Shown: positions 28,501-36,213 of the stretch, piece by piece
Position numbering within the stretch: the stretch's first letter is position 1
Layout of the letters: the number at the start of each line of letters is the position of its first letter
Assembly: GCA_963668595.1 (NCBI GenBank)
Contig: OY764876.1
Coordinates: forward strand, 4,278,001 to 4,342,000
DNA from: GWE2-42-39 sp963668595
Lineage (GTDB): Bacteria; Bacteroidota; Bacteroidia; Bacteroidales; Prolixibacteraceae
Length of the DNA: 64,000 nucleotides
Direction of reading: 5' to 3'
The notes under the pieces: generated by a model
What the model saw: only the letters and a program-made list of their open reading frames with translations
Told to the model about the DNA's origin: nothing
Database searches by the model: none
Position numbers and translations under genes: made by a program

Positions 28501-30499
28501 TCCTACTTCAGCTCTTAAAATTACTTTCGATACTCCAGTTCAGTTAGGTTCGGGTAATGTTTATGTACGTAACTACGTGAATGGTGACGTAATGGAACAA
28601 ATTACATTGGATGCTTCAAAAGTAAGCTATAGCAATGGTGATAAAACCGTTACAATTACTCACGCTGCATTTGCTGCAAACATGAAGTTCTTTGTAACTG
28701 CTGATGCTGGTACATTTACTGATAAATCATCAAACAAAAACCCATGGGTTGGTATTGAAACTTCAGCGATTAATACTTGGGTATTTAGTACAGCTGATGG
28801 AGTTAAACCAACTCTTGCTGTAGATGGTTTGTATCCTAAAAATGAAGCTAAAAACGTTGCTGTAGGAACTAACCTTGAAGTAACATTGAGCAAACAAGTA
28901 TTTGCAGGCACAACTCGTATTGTAATTTATAATGAAGACTGGACTCCAGCTAAAGTTATTAATGCAAACGATGCTTCTCAGGTAACATTTAAAGCTGTAA
29001 CTGATCCTGTTTATGAACTGAATCGTATCATGGTTATTAATCCGACTACTGATTTGGCTTCTAAATCGAAATACTATGTTCGTATTGAAGAAGGTGCATT
29101 GGTTGATGCAGCTAATAATGCATATGCTGGATTATTAGACCTTTCTTGGTCATTCACAACAGAAGACAATACAGCTCCTGCAAAATTGAGCGTTGAACCT
29201 ACTGTTGCTGGTGGTCCTGCTTCGGTTACTCCGACTCTGAAAATTACTTTCGATCGTGATGTTGAAGCAAATGCTGCTGGAAAAGTTCATATCTATAAAG
29301 AAATTGACAACACTTCACAATTGGGTATTCTGATTGAATCAATTGCTTCAACAGATGCTGTTAAAGTGAAGATTGCAAATGACGTAGTGACAATCACTCC
29401 TTCTACAAAATTGGAATACAATACAAATTACTATGTAATTGTAGAATTGGGTGCTTTCACAAATACTTCTACAAGTAAATTACCTTTCGCAGGTATTACT
29501 ACTACTCAAGGATGGAAATTCACTACAAAAACAGATGATGACAAGCCTACTTTAGTTGGAGTTAAATCAAGCGTTGCTGGAACTAGTGTAAATCTGAAAC
29601 CGGCCGATGTTAAATTGGAAATGACTCTTAGCGAAAACGTAAAATTGTCAACAACTGGTGGTAATGTGGTAGTTTATAATGCTGCTGATGATCAGATGGT
29701 AGAAACAATTGCAATTAAAGCTTCTGATATTAACGGAGCCAAAGTGACTGTTACTCCAACTGCAATGAAAGAGCAAATGAGTTACTATGTGAAAGTTGAT
29801 GCAACGGCATTGGTTGACAATGCTCCTGCTGCTAATGCTTTTGCAGGTATTACAGACAAAACTACCTGGACATTCACTACTGGTGATTTCACTGCTCCTA
29901 AGAAACTTGATGTATCACCAAAAGGTGGCGCAACGATTACAGACAACCATCCTGCTGAGTTAGTTCTTACATTGGATGAAAATGTAACATTGACAGCAAC
30001 AGGTGGTAATGTTAAGATTTGTAAAGTAGGAACGACTACTGCAACTGTAACTATCCCATTGACTGCTGCTATGATCAATGGAAAAGTGATTACTATCACT
30101 TACGATGCTAAGGTTGTTGGTGGCTTAGATAAAAATACTGACTACTATGTATTGGTTGATGCCAACGCTCTGAAAGATAATGCAAACAACCCATTCCCCG
30201 GAATAGTTGACCAAGCTGCATGGACATTTAAAACAGGCGCTAATTTCAAAACTGGAATTGAAGACGATGTAAATGTTTCTTTCAAGGTTTATCCGAACCC
30301 ATTTGTTAATGAACTTAAAGTGGACAATGCTTCTGAGCTTTCTAGAATCGTAATTACCAGCATGACTGGTCAGAAAGTGAAAGAAATCGTTAATCCTACT
30401 TCTACAATTCAAACAAGTGAATTGCGCAGTGGCGTTTACTTCATCTCATTGTATGTTGATGACGTAGTTGCCAAAACTGAAAGGATTGTTAAAAGGTAA
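22577..30499 (+). CDS. Giant T9SS-secreted protein of tandem Ig-like domains
   Basis: A 2640-residue protein. A signal peptide (about 1-25, ending GLAQ) is followed by about 21 tandem domains of 100-125 residues, then a T9SS type A sorting domain (about 2560-2640: FKVYPNPFVNELKV, GQKVKEI, LRSGVYFISL, ending IVKR). Most domains share the pattern of SbsA-like Ig (Big_5): xVTFNExV early, GxVxIY in the middle, TxYYVxI with KDxxxNxFAGI later, and WxFTT then D-TAP at the joint. Domains 3 and 12 (near 275 and 1370) are a variant with YVMAVPKGA/YYLVAPKADG. The C-terminal tail predicts export by the Por system and surface attachment. Codon use is like highly expressed genes. It may be an abundant surface layer or adhesin; no catalytic domain is seen. 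Confidence 0.93.
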   Translation: MRKSFTRVFGIFILSMMMTLYGLAQPSLTTGTLTNIKKTDKLMLLSDKAVTPGTGVVRLLDALGNPIKTYQASNSSFVTISDKKNAANKYEITVDFTSYLAEETAYQLEVDANFVKDATAGNAAVAAAAVQVGDWTAPILKASTPFKPKSTETVNVQLGEVLEVTFNEDVKLAAGAQVHIYTDNGTSYGNLFETVSGGSLAIKAGDAKTIQITASKPFVQLTKYYVTIPKGSIVDQPDIFGNDNQNKYEGWLNDATKWYFTVRDNTIASFTKKVADNIAKDKFDVFMQLDKAGTAYVMAVPKGAAVPANADFTAGNGMKTKAVDAASKDFYVTLTQYYTGAGAANLQEGVEYDVYAYTENTQVAANVMNPAQKIISAVKTLDVTSPVATLFPLDGAVNVTTASMKIHGAYYIALSFSAGAGDVVKKGNGSVSIYKWDNNSPNHTEVLSVPIADCKLTVDPTATTTTQGDSLYIPVPQATWESAQTYFVKFPQGLVTDLSTNPIAGITNTEDWKFTIIDYLAPTVTITENQTATTAANKVAKVIATYNEQICSDNVGTLMNDAAFKNALLIEKLSGTSKVAVNAADYVVSNVGNKTFTIDLTVVSEGTYYVTIQKDKVFDLIGNKRGVADPYTLNVKDFEAPVVTFKPDLNTVAANYQIGKTDDFVIEFNEPVYRGDNGAAIDDAYVAAHVILRKGTDNSGAFVTATYTVAPNAKSFIINPANDFTAVGDLYWLELGAGTVKDAAGNAIAYQSAQYVVDDFQKPTATFKYAAGTAFTTALVNPTGLVPYVEFTEGVKKLDGTAIANGADATTYINFKENGENVLYTATWDLLTDPAKPHIVITYGFGNSKQYDISIGKSLIDNNNNSFDGASVTFNTYSTAAPSVSLKSPDSNEHKVVAGKVVEVTFNEKISAGANIALITVTSNVSGALAYTTEISDKVLKIKPTVALLPNETITVSVPAGAVINTATVNNALFNWSFYTYDTVAPTFDDAHASTDPKVNVGGQVIAVSDKLVLAFTEKVVLKTGTIYIRRNADGVAVQTLSQANCQLDNATGKVLTITPVAALEYGTTYYVEITPGLVEDVEANPFAGFAGNAGATVWDFTTTATPGAFTVDLVKSSPADFQDKIAAGLAAISVKFNRTIKTNSLSSANRISLTEDGVTVINDLANSARFSIAGDILTVNLQVGTNVDIKANKTYVLTLDNGVVKDNYSTDNTGNSITFYTFDNNGPKVIDFTPSASTTPTAPVGSNIIIKWDEVPVLKTTGATIEAATIKSTPLVTVAGGTAYTAYISDGGLTWTLVMDAPFAEKTTYTVDVKQNDVKDALNNSQGGSKIWSFMTEDKTIAAPKNFAVVAGGNTTGTQVDFTVEFNEEGNVYYLVAPKADGTKTVADIIAADKKIAYAAGVNVWTASATQNAKSLTSSVEYTFWFVAKDKIGNTSTVYSADVTTFDNIKPIATINAPLNTASNQEANVDLVLTFNEKVNIGTGHVIIRELATDIIVRDINIAAPNAGNGEAVSLDATQLKATIDFGGVLASQTTYYVEVVGGSFKDLSNNPMEKIVGSDKWSFTVKDTDAPLLVSTTPDYTKVAPNLPEVKKDVTFTMEFNESVKPGTGALVVYYKSNIGGIIVAGDEFEVVNVNQMDFSVDKKVSFTLVNTPVEQTDFYVTIPNTLIKDNANNNFANGLKAGGVLGNSWDFIILDQTPPALTSAQVQKVAGGAWVNAVNATGVDINSNIQVNYTENIFKSPNATVFTAAELKALVSVTSAAGTVVELNSVTLVGGTQLDIDPKNALVSETEYHVTVGAVVDNKLNANTGVSFKFTTKDMTPPVATITPTHNTTINPKTGVVTVKMNEPVFDEVLINTAEGNNIVFEIKNENIPSFFTYKRVTSKTDMTQIGVNIQFTGVYDATANVITLTPKATELPFASEGWYRVELLAGVIRDAANNGIASTVSVFQIEDHVKPVVAAGGYSPMTPVAATPTSALKITFDTPVQLGSGNVYVRNYVNGDVMEQITLDASKVSYSNGDKTVTITHAAFAANMKFFVTADAGTFTDKSSNKNPWVGIETSAINTWVFSTADGVKPTLAVDGLYPKNEAKNVAVGTNLEVTLSKQVFAGTTRIVIYNEDWTPAKVINANDASQVTFKAVTDPVYELNRIMVINPTTDLASKSKYYVRIEEGALVDAANNAYAGLLDLSWSFTTEDNTAPAKLSVEPTVAGGPASVTPTLKITFDRDVEANAAGKVHIYKEIDNTSQLGILIESIASTDAVKVKIANDVVTITPSTKLEYNTNYYVIVELGAFTNTSTSKLPFAGITTTQGWKFTTKTDDDKPTLVGVKSSVAGTSVNLKPADVKLEMTLSENVKLSTTGGNVVVYNAADDQMVETIAIKASDINGAKVTVTPTAMKEQMSYYVKVDATALVDNAPAANAFAGITDKTTWTFTTGDFTAPKKLDVSPKGGATITDNHPAELVLTLDENVTLTATGGNVKICKVGTTTATVTIPLTAAMINGKVITITYDAKVVGGLDKNTDYYVLVDANALKDNANNPFPGIVDQAAWTFKTGANFKTGIEDDVNVSFKVYPNPFVNELKVDNASELSRIVITSMTGQKVKEIVNPTSTIQTSELRSGVYFISLYVDDVVAKTERIVKR

Positions 30500-30515
30500 T
30501 GCCGAATTGATTGAT

Positions 30516-30548
30516 TAAAAAGGGGAGGCCTGAGGGCTTCCCTTTTTT
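30516..30548 (+). terminator. Intrinsic terminator of the giant gene
   Basis: A 14-base stem (A-run, GGGG, AGGCC with GGCTT, CCCC, T-run) around a TGAG loop, ending in six T. It starts 17 bases after the stop. Confidence 0.92.
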
Positions 30549-30658
30549 ATTTCTAGTCGATTGTATTTCGGAGAAGTAATGGATAGTGAATGACTGAAGT
30601 ATTTTCTCATCTGAATTTGACTTACTTTTTTCTATTTTAGCCTCTTGTTATAAAAACT

Positions 30659-31405
30659 ATGATTATGGAGCTTCTTTTAAAACATCGGACAATTCGTAAG
30701 TACACAACAAAAGATATTGCTGTTGACGATTTAAATGAGATACTGGCAAGTGGTATGAGAGCCTCGAATACTGGCAATATGCAACTGTATAGTGTTGTTG
30801 TTACCCGCAATGAGGAAATGAAGGCCAAAATGGCTCCAATGCATTTTAATCAGCCTATGGTGAAGCAGGCTCCTGTCGTGCTAACGGTATGTTTGGACGT
30901 TCACCGGTTTAATCGCTGGTGTGAGATCAATAAAGCCGATGCAGCTTATGATAATATGCTTTGGTTTGTAAATGGAATAATCGATTCGATGCTGTTTGCC
31001 CAGAATATATGTGTTGCCGCAGAAAATAAGGGAATGGGGATTTGTTATCTTGGAACTGCGTTGTATAATGCGGCAGAATTAATTAACCTTTTGAATTTAC
31101 CACAAGGAGTATTTCCTGTAACTACAATAACAATGGGATATCCGGAAGAAATACCGGAGCAACCAGATCGTTTGCCAATGCAGGCTATTGTTCATGAAGA
31201 AAGTTATCGTGAGTACTCTGATGACCAGATTCGTGAGATTTTTGCATTAAAAGAAGCTTTGGTCTCGTCGCAGAAATTTGTTGCTGAAAACGGAAAAGAG
31301 AACCTGGCTCAAGTTTTTACGGATATTCGCTATAAACGGGCTGATAGTGAATTTTTCTCAGAAAAGATTTTGAAAACAATGCGAGAACAAGGATTCAAGA
31401 TTTAG
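30659..31405 (+). CDS. Nitroreductase-family flavin oxidoreductase
   Basis: A 248-residue FMN enzyme. HRTIRKYTTKDI (about 9-20) and RASNTGNMQ (about 36-44) are the FMN-contacting segments, and GICYLGTAL plus TMGYPEE match the C-terminal flavin and dimer contacts of NfsA/FRP-like proteins. Members reduce nitro compounds, quinones or flavins with NAD(P)H. The natural substrate is unknown. ATG at 30659 or the next one at 30665 may be used. The 3' end overlaps the convergent response regulator by four bases. Confidence 0.9.
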   Translation: MIMELLLKHRTIRKYTTKDIAVDDLNEILASGMRASNTGNMQLYSVVVTRNEEMKAKMAPMHFNQPMVKQAPVVLTVCLDVHRFNRWCEINKADAAYDNMLWFVNGIIDSMLFAQNICVAAENKGMGICYLGTALYNAAELINLLNLPQGVFPVTTITMGYPEEIPEQPDRLPMQAIVHEESYREYSDDQIREIFALKEALVSSQKFVAENGKENLAQVFTDIRYKRADSEFFSEKILKTMREQGFKI

Positions 31406-32121
31406 TTTATTGTATTCATATTTATGCGTTCGAAGAAATCCTGACGATAGCTGTTCCCAATTGGAAGTTTTTTCTTATTGATTTCGACCATATTTCCTTC
31501 AATGGTTGAAATACGATCGAAGCGAATCAGATATGATTTGTGGATGCGAATAAAATCGTTGGTTGGCAATAGCTCTTCCATCTTTTTCATCGAAAAATTG
31601 GCCACCAAATGGGTCTGTTCGAGGTGAATCTTGATGTAATCGCCGAGCCCTTCGATAAAGAGAATCTCCGCTACTGCAACTTTGTGTACTTTCTTATTCG
31701 ACTTAATAAACAGAAATTTGTCTTTGACTGGTTCTTCTTCCGCAGGAATTGATGCTTGTTTCATTCGAATGAGCTCATCGGCTCGTTGTACTGCTTTCAG
31801 AAAGCGATCAAAAGGGAATGGTTTTTTTAGATAATCAATTGCATTTAGTTCATAGCTTTCCAGCGCGTAGTCTGTATAAGCAGTAGTGAAAACAGTAAGT
31901 GGCGGATACTTTATTGTTTTCAGAAAATCGATTCCCGATATTTTAGGCATATTAATATCGAGAAACATTAAATCAACCTGATTGGTAGAGATTGCCTGTA
32001 AAGCCTCCAGCGCGTCGTTGCACACTGCAATAATATTCAGATTATGAATGTCCTTGGCATATTGAAGAATTACATTCTGCGCAAGGGGCTCGTCATCAAC
32101 AATGATTGCATTTATCTGCAT
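31402..32121 (-). CDS. LytTR-family response regulator
   Basis: A 239-residue regulator. The receiver domain (about 1-120) has the acidic pair near VDDEPLA and the phospho-acceptor Asp in MFLDINMPKISG (about residue 55), plus the conserved Lys in YLKKPF. Residues about 140-239 are a LytTR DNA-binding domain (FIRIHKSYLIRFDRI). It is the partner of the histidine kinase encoded 56 bases upstream. Target genes are not indicated. Confidence 0.93.
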   Translation of the reverse strand: MQINAIIVDDEPLAQNVILQYAKDIHNLNIIAVCNDALEALQAISTNQVDLMFLDINMPKISGIDFLKTIKYPPLTVFTTAYTDYALESYELNAIDYLKKPFPFDRFLKAVQRADELIRMKQASIPAEEEPVKDKFLFIKSNKKVHKVAVAEILFIEGLGDYIKIHLEQTHLVANFSMKKMEELLPTNDFIRIHKSYLIRFDRISTIEGNMVEINKKKLPIGNSYRQDFFERINMNTIN

Positions 32122-32177
32122 ACGATTTGTTTTTTTTTCAGTGTAATTTCGAAATAACTTGTTCGAAGGCTGAGCTT

Positions 32178-33290
32178 TTATTGTTTCATGTAAGGAAGTG
32201 TTGTGTTTTCAGAATTGCTACTTTTCAATTGCAATTTAAGAAAAACCGAGAACACATAGTCTTCCTTTTTTATTAAAAGCTCGTATTCGTCTTTCTTGTA
32301 TAAATATTTAAGTCGTTTTTCTACGTTTTCGAGCCCAATTCCGTGAGCTTGCGACTGGTTCGTGTAATGTGAGTCGGCATAGTTGTTTTTAACCTCAAAA
32401 ATCAGCTGTTTTTCTTCATTCATAAACCGGAATGAGATATGAATAAATGGTTTCTCGGCAGGAGAGCGCAAGCCATGCTTGAAGGCATTGTCGATAAATG
32501 GCTCGAATAAAAGAGGTGCGATGTGCAACGAGGGAATCAGCCCTTCTATTTCGAATCGAAGATCTACTGACTTTTGTAGCCGAAGCTTTTGCAATTCGAT
32601 GAAGTTGGTTACAAAATCGATTTCTTTTTTTATGGGAATAAAATCGTTGCGTGATTCGTACAAAACATGCCTCATCAAATCAGACAGCATCAGGATAAGT
32701 CGCGGAGTGTCTTTTGAGTTGCTTAGTGCCATTGAATAGATATTATTCAGGCTATTAAACAGGAAATGAGGGTTGATCTGTGCTTTTAATGTATTGAGTT
32801 CGGCTTCGAGTTTTTGACGCTGTACGGTGTTATAACGAAGATTGATGTCTTGCAAAACAAGCCAGTCTGTGACGAATTTAGCCAGAGAGGTGAGTACAAT
32901 GTACACCAGGTGAGCGAAAAAGAATGACGTGAAAACTTCAGGAATGAAGTGATCGAACATTGCATTGTCGCGGAATAGAAAATGAAACGGATAAAGAAAC
33001 AGTAGCTGAGTTAGCAAAGCCGAAGCTGCGAGCGTTACTGTTAGCCCGAAAGTGTAAAAGATATATTGTTTGTTTTTCAGTAAAAACGGAATGAGAACCT
33101 TCAGATTAATGTAAACCGATAGAATGAAACACAGGTTTAGCAAGAACGAACGAACCCAGAAACTGGTGCCATCATTCGGGATTTCTCCGGCTGCAACCCT
33201 AATTTGTATGTATGTAAAGAAAAAGCTGGTTAGCCAGAATACAAACTGGACAGCAAGCTTGTAACGGTTATATTTTTTCTGATCGGGCAT
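32178..33290 (-). CDS. LytS-like sensor histidine kinase
   Basis: A 370-residue membrane kinase. Four hydrophobic segments occupy about residues 10-150. The His_kinase domain has QINPHFLFNSLNNIYSMAL, with the phospho-acceptor His near residue 195, followed by an ATPase region with FIDNAFKHGL (N box) and GIGLENVEKRL (G box). There is no extracytoplasmic sensor domain, so it likely senses through the membrane. Its ATG overlaps the stop of the GT2 gene (TGATG), forming one operon with that gene and the response regulator. Confidence 0.93.
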   Translation of the reverse strand: MPDQKKYNRYKLAVQFVFWLTSFFFTYIQIRVAAGEIPNDGTSFWVRSFLLNLCFILSVYINLKVLIPFLLKNKQYIFYTFGLTVTLAASALLTQLLFLYPFHFLFRDNAMFDHFIPEVFTSFFFAHLVYIVLTSLAKFVTDWLVLQDINLRYNTVQRQKLEAELNTLKAQINPHFLFNSLNNIYSMALSNSKDTPRLILMLSDLMRHVLYESRNDFIPIKKEIDFVTNFIELQKLRLQKSVDLRFEIEGLIPSLHIAPLLFEPFIDNAFKHGLRSPAEKPFIHISFRFMNEEKQLIFEVKNNYADSHYTNQSQAHGIGLENVEKRLKYLYKKDEYELLIKKEDYVFSVFLKLQLKSSNSENTTLPYMKQ

Positions 33291-34000
33291 CAGATTTTAT
33301 CCCGTTTTTTTGTGAATTTCAGAAAGTAATATTTTAGAGGATTGGTGTATTTGAGTTGTTTCCACGGACGGCTACTGTGTGGCTTGTGCACTACCGGAAG
33401 ATTCATGGCCAGGTAATTACGAAAACCTAATTGTTTTGATCGGCGTGAGATATATACATCGTACCAGTGTTTCTCCGCTGAAAGTTCACTAAAACTAAAT
33501 TGATTCATAAAATCGACGCTTAGCAGAGTACAACAGAAACTCAGACTGTGGCTTGTGTCAATAATATCTTTGGTCTGGTTTTTAAAGTTCAAATAGGGGA
33601 AGTTGACTTTTCCGAAGGTATCAGTAGTTACTGAACCCACCATGCCACATTGTTGCTGTGTTTTGCTGAGTTCAACCAGTTTACCTAATGTTGCAGGAGC
33701 AACTTCAACATCCGATTCTACAATGATCAATGGAAGATTCATTGCCAGCGCTTTTTCCCTCGCTAAATTCAGCACCAAACGGTAATTGGGCGAAGGAGTA
33801 TTGGTTATATCTTCCAGATTAATTAGTTCAAATCCGTATTGAGTTTGTTGCTCTTTCAGAATCTGAGTGTTTTCCGGCGTGCTGAAATCGTTGTAGATAA
33901 TGTGTTGCACCGGTGTCGTAGATTGGTGTATCGACCGGATAGTTTCCAGTGTGGTTTGGATCGAATCTTTGACCGGTGTTATGACTAATGCTTCGAACAT
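33290..34000 (-). CDS. Glycosyltransferase family 2-like protein
   Basis: A 236-residue protein with a GT-A style start (ALVITPVKDSIQTTLETIRSI), YNDFSTPENT near 38-47, and IIVESDVEVAP near 92-102, the DxD-like acidic site. GT2 enzymes move sugars from nucleotide donors to surface glycans. It is shorter than most GT2 proteins and has no membrane helix. It leads the operon that contains the histidine kinase and response regulator, with a one-base overlap. Donor and acceptor are unknown. Confidence 0.8.
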   Translation of the reverse strand: MFEALVITPVKDSIQTTLETIRSIHQSTTPVQHIIYNDFSTPENTQILKEQQTQYGFELINLEDITNTPSPNYRLVLNLAREKALAMNLPLIIVESDVEVAPATLGKLVELSKTQQQCGMVGSVTTDTFGKVNFPYLNFKNQTKDIIDTSHSLSFCCTLLSVDFMNQFSFSELSAEKHWYDVYISRRSKQLGFRNYLAMNLPVVHKPHSSRPWKQLKYTNPLKYYFLKFTKKRDKI

Positions 34001-34181
34001 TGTTGTTGTTTAATTTAGCACGAATTTAATGGAAAACACAGAAACAACTGTATTTATTGTATCCTAATTTTTTTGTTTGTACTGAACTATTTATTTTCCA
34101 GATTTTTTTCTGTTGAGCAGAGGCTATTTTCTTTCCTTTTTCTCCTCAATCTTAATCTCAACCTTAACCTTAACCTGCTTC

Positions 34182-34940
34182 CTATTCCCTGTGAAAATCG
34201 CGTGCCGATCCTTGTGCGGTAGGCATAATCAGCAGATCATCAATATTCACATGAGCCGGGCGACTTACAACAAATACAATTGTTTCAGCAATATCTTGCG
34301 CACATAGAGGAGTGAAGCCTTCATATACTTTATCTGCCCGATCTTTGTCCCCTTTGAATCGAACCAGTGAGAATTCGGTGTCAACAGCTCCCGGGCAAAT
34401 CGTTGTTACTTTAATTCCAAAAGGAAGAAGCTCAATCCGCATTGCCTGGCTGATTGCCATCACTGCATGCTTACTGCCACAATACACCGAGCCGTTTGCA
34501 TAAGCTTGCTTGCCTGCGATGGACGAAATGTTGATGATATGTCCTCTTTTGCGTTCGCTCATGCCCGGAATCACCAGCCGACTCATGTATAGCAAACCTT
34601 TTACATTGGTGTCAATCATCTGTTCCCAGTCGGCAACCTCTGCATTTTGCACAGGGGCCAGTCCTGCAGCCAGCCCTGCATTATTGATTAGGACATCAAT
34701 TTTTTTCCACTCTTCGGACAAACTATTCCATGCCTGATCGCATTCCGTTTGTTTGCGGATGTCGAAATTTAAAATAACAACGGGAACATTGAATTCATTT
34801 TCCAGTTCCGATTTAATTTGCTGAAGGCGATCAAAACGACGGCCGGTTAAGACCAGTTTGTACTGTAGTTGAGCAAAACTACGGGCTGTAGCGAGCCCAA
34901 TTCCTGAAGTTGCGCCGGTAATAAGTGCTGTTTGTTGCAT
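34182..34940 (-). CDS. Short-chain dehydrogenase/reductase (YdfG-like)
   Basis: A 252-residue classical SDR. It has the cofactor loop TGATSGIG (about 8-15) and an Arg-rich second strand (TGRRFDRL) that suggests NADP(H). The NNAG motif, the catalytic Ser in NISSIAG and the YxxxK motif (YCGSKHA) are all present. Members close to YdfG reduce 3-hydroxy acids or malonic semialdehyde. The start ATG is at 34940. It is a stand-alone gene divergent from the AIR-synthase-like gene. Confidence 0.92.
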   Translation of the reverse strand: MQQTALITGATSGIGLATARSFAQLQYKLVLTGRRFDRLQQIKSELENEFNVPVVILNFDIRKQTECDQAWNSLSEEWKKIDVLINNAGLAAGLAPVQNAEVADWEQMIDTNVKGLLYMSRLVIPGMSERKRGHIINISSIAGKQAYANGSVYCGSKHAVMAISQAMRIELLPFGIKVTTICPGAVDTEFSLVRFKGDKDRADKVYEGFTPLCAQDIAETIVFVVSRPAHVNIDDLLIMPTAQGSARDFHRE

Positions 34941-35045
34941 GATATGCGGATTTTGTATGAGGCATCAAAATTAAAAAAAGCATAAAACTTATGGAAAGAT
35001 CAATGACTTAATTATTTTTGCTTGGCAAACCAAAAATTCTGCACT

Positions 35046-36086
35046 ATGGCCGAACAGAGAGACAATGTAGTAGATTTCACTATCGATCAGATTCCTGAAG
35101 AACAGGATGTGAAAGATATTGTGATGAACCTGATGGTAAATCCGAACCTTGCGCCAATAAACTATTTCAATGATTTCAGTGAGGAAGTTCCTGACCCTGA
35201 AGCAGTGGCTAACGGAGATACCGACGAAACAGGTATTTTTTGCGTTGACGGAACTCAATGGATGGCCATGACCACCCATGCTTTCCATCATCATTTAGCA
35301 AACGATCCGAAGAAAGCCACAGAGATTATAATGAGCCGGGCAGCGCGTCGAATGATTGCTTCCGGAGCAACCCCGATTGCTGCAAGTGCTTTGCTCTATC
35401 ATATTGATATTGCTGATCCAAACGGACAATTCATTGCTTCCGGAGCTAAAAAAGGCTTGGAAAATGCTTGCGCTAAATTTGGTATAAAACTTACTGACCG
35501 GAAAATTCGTTTCGACTATTTTTCGGGACATGAACCAGTGGCGCCAACAATTATTGTCAGCATGATGGGAACGATTACTGATAAAGACAAAGTGATGACT
35601 CATCATTTTAAAACGAAAGGCAATAATATTTTTGTCATTGGCCGTTCGTATGACGATGTAAATTCTTCGGAATATCTGGAGTTCTACCATCAGGTTGAAA
35701 ATTCGTCGCTTCCTGTTTTTGACATTGATGTGGAAGTGAAAATTCAGAATGTATTGAAGGAGCTAATTCATCGAGGATTAGTTACATCAGCCAGTCCGGT
35801 CGGAAAGGGAGGCTTGTTCTTTTCTTTACTTCGTGCCGGAATGCCTTCTGGTTTTGGCTTCGATATTACTACCGATGCTGAAATCAGGAAAGATGCCTTT
35901 TTGTTTGGCGAATCAATGGGGCGTATGATCGTGGGAGTAAATCCGGATAGCGAAGATGACTTTGTCGATTTCATGAGTGAAACCAAAATGCCATTTTTTG
36001 CTGTGGGGCATGTTACCCGAGGCGAAATAAGGGTGGATGACGAATCGTTCGGGTTCATTAATAAAATGACTCCCATTCTCGATTAA
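35046..36086 (+). CDS. AIR synthase/FGAM synthase-related protein
   Basis: 346 residues from the ATG at 35046 (MAEQRDNVVDF); an ATG 24 bases earlier adds eight unlikely residues. The N-terminal half has the ATP-grasping features of PurM/PurL/SelD-like proteins (CVDGTQWMAM; MSRAARRMIASGATPIAASAL, about 99-119), and the C-terminal half has the AIRS_C features (VTSASPVGKGGLFFSLLRAG; FGESMGRMIVGV). It is single-domain length, like PurM or a PurL half, but is not clearly either one. It is inferred to bind ATP. Homologues occur in Bacteroidota as an extra paralogue of unknown function. A terminator follows. Confidence 0.8.
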   Translation: MAEQRDNVVDFTIDQIPEEQDVKDIVMNLMVNPNLAPINYFNDFSEEVPDPEAVANGDTDETGIFCVDGTQWMAMTTHAFHHHLANDPKKATEIIMSRAARRMIASGATPIAASALLYHIDIADPNGQFIASGAKKGLENACAKFGIKLTDRKIRFDYFSGHEPVAPTIIVSMMGTITDKDKVMTHHFKTKGNNIFVIGRSYDDVNSSEYLEFYHQVENSSLPVFDIDVEVKIQNVLKELIHRGLVTSASPVGKGGLFFSLLRAGMPSGFGFDITTDAEIRKDAFLFGESMGRMIVGVNPDSEDDFVDFMSETKMPFFAVGHVTRGEIRVDDESFGFINKMTPILD

Positions 36087-36140
36087 TAAGACATGAAAAA
36101 ACCGGAAGTATCTGTTTGTGGTGTCCGGTAAGAATGATAT

Positions 36141-36195
36141 AAACAGGCAGGGAGACGTTTAAACATTATCGTATCCGGGCCTGTTTCTTTTTTTT
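36141..36195 (+). terminator. Intrinsic terminator before menG
   Basis: AAACAGGC (36141-36148) pairs with GCCTGTTT (36179-36186), followed by C and a long T run. The loop is 30 bases and includes a GTTTAAAC palindrome. The hairpin ends about 19 bases before the menG start, so it may also work as an attenuator. Confidence 0.75.
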
Positions 36196-36213
36196 AACGA
36201 TAGAATTTTGTGT

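Noticed and set aside
22577..30499. Long repeated gene as possible assembly artefact
   Set aside because: The domains diverge from each other at base level and keep one open frame with proper start, sorting tail and terminator, so a tandem assembly error is unlikely.
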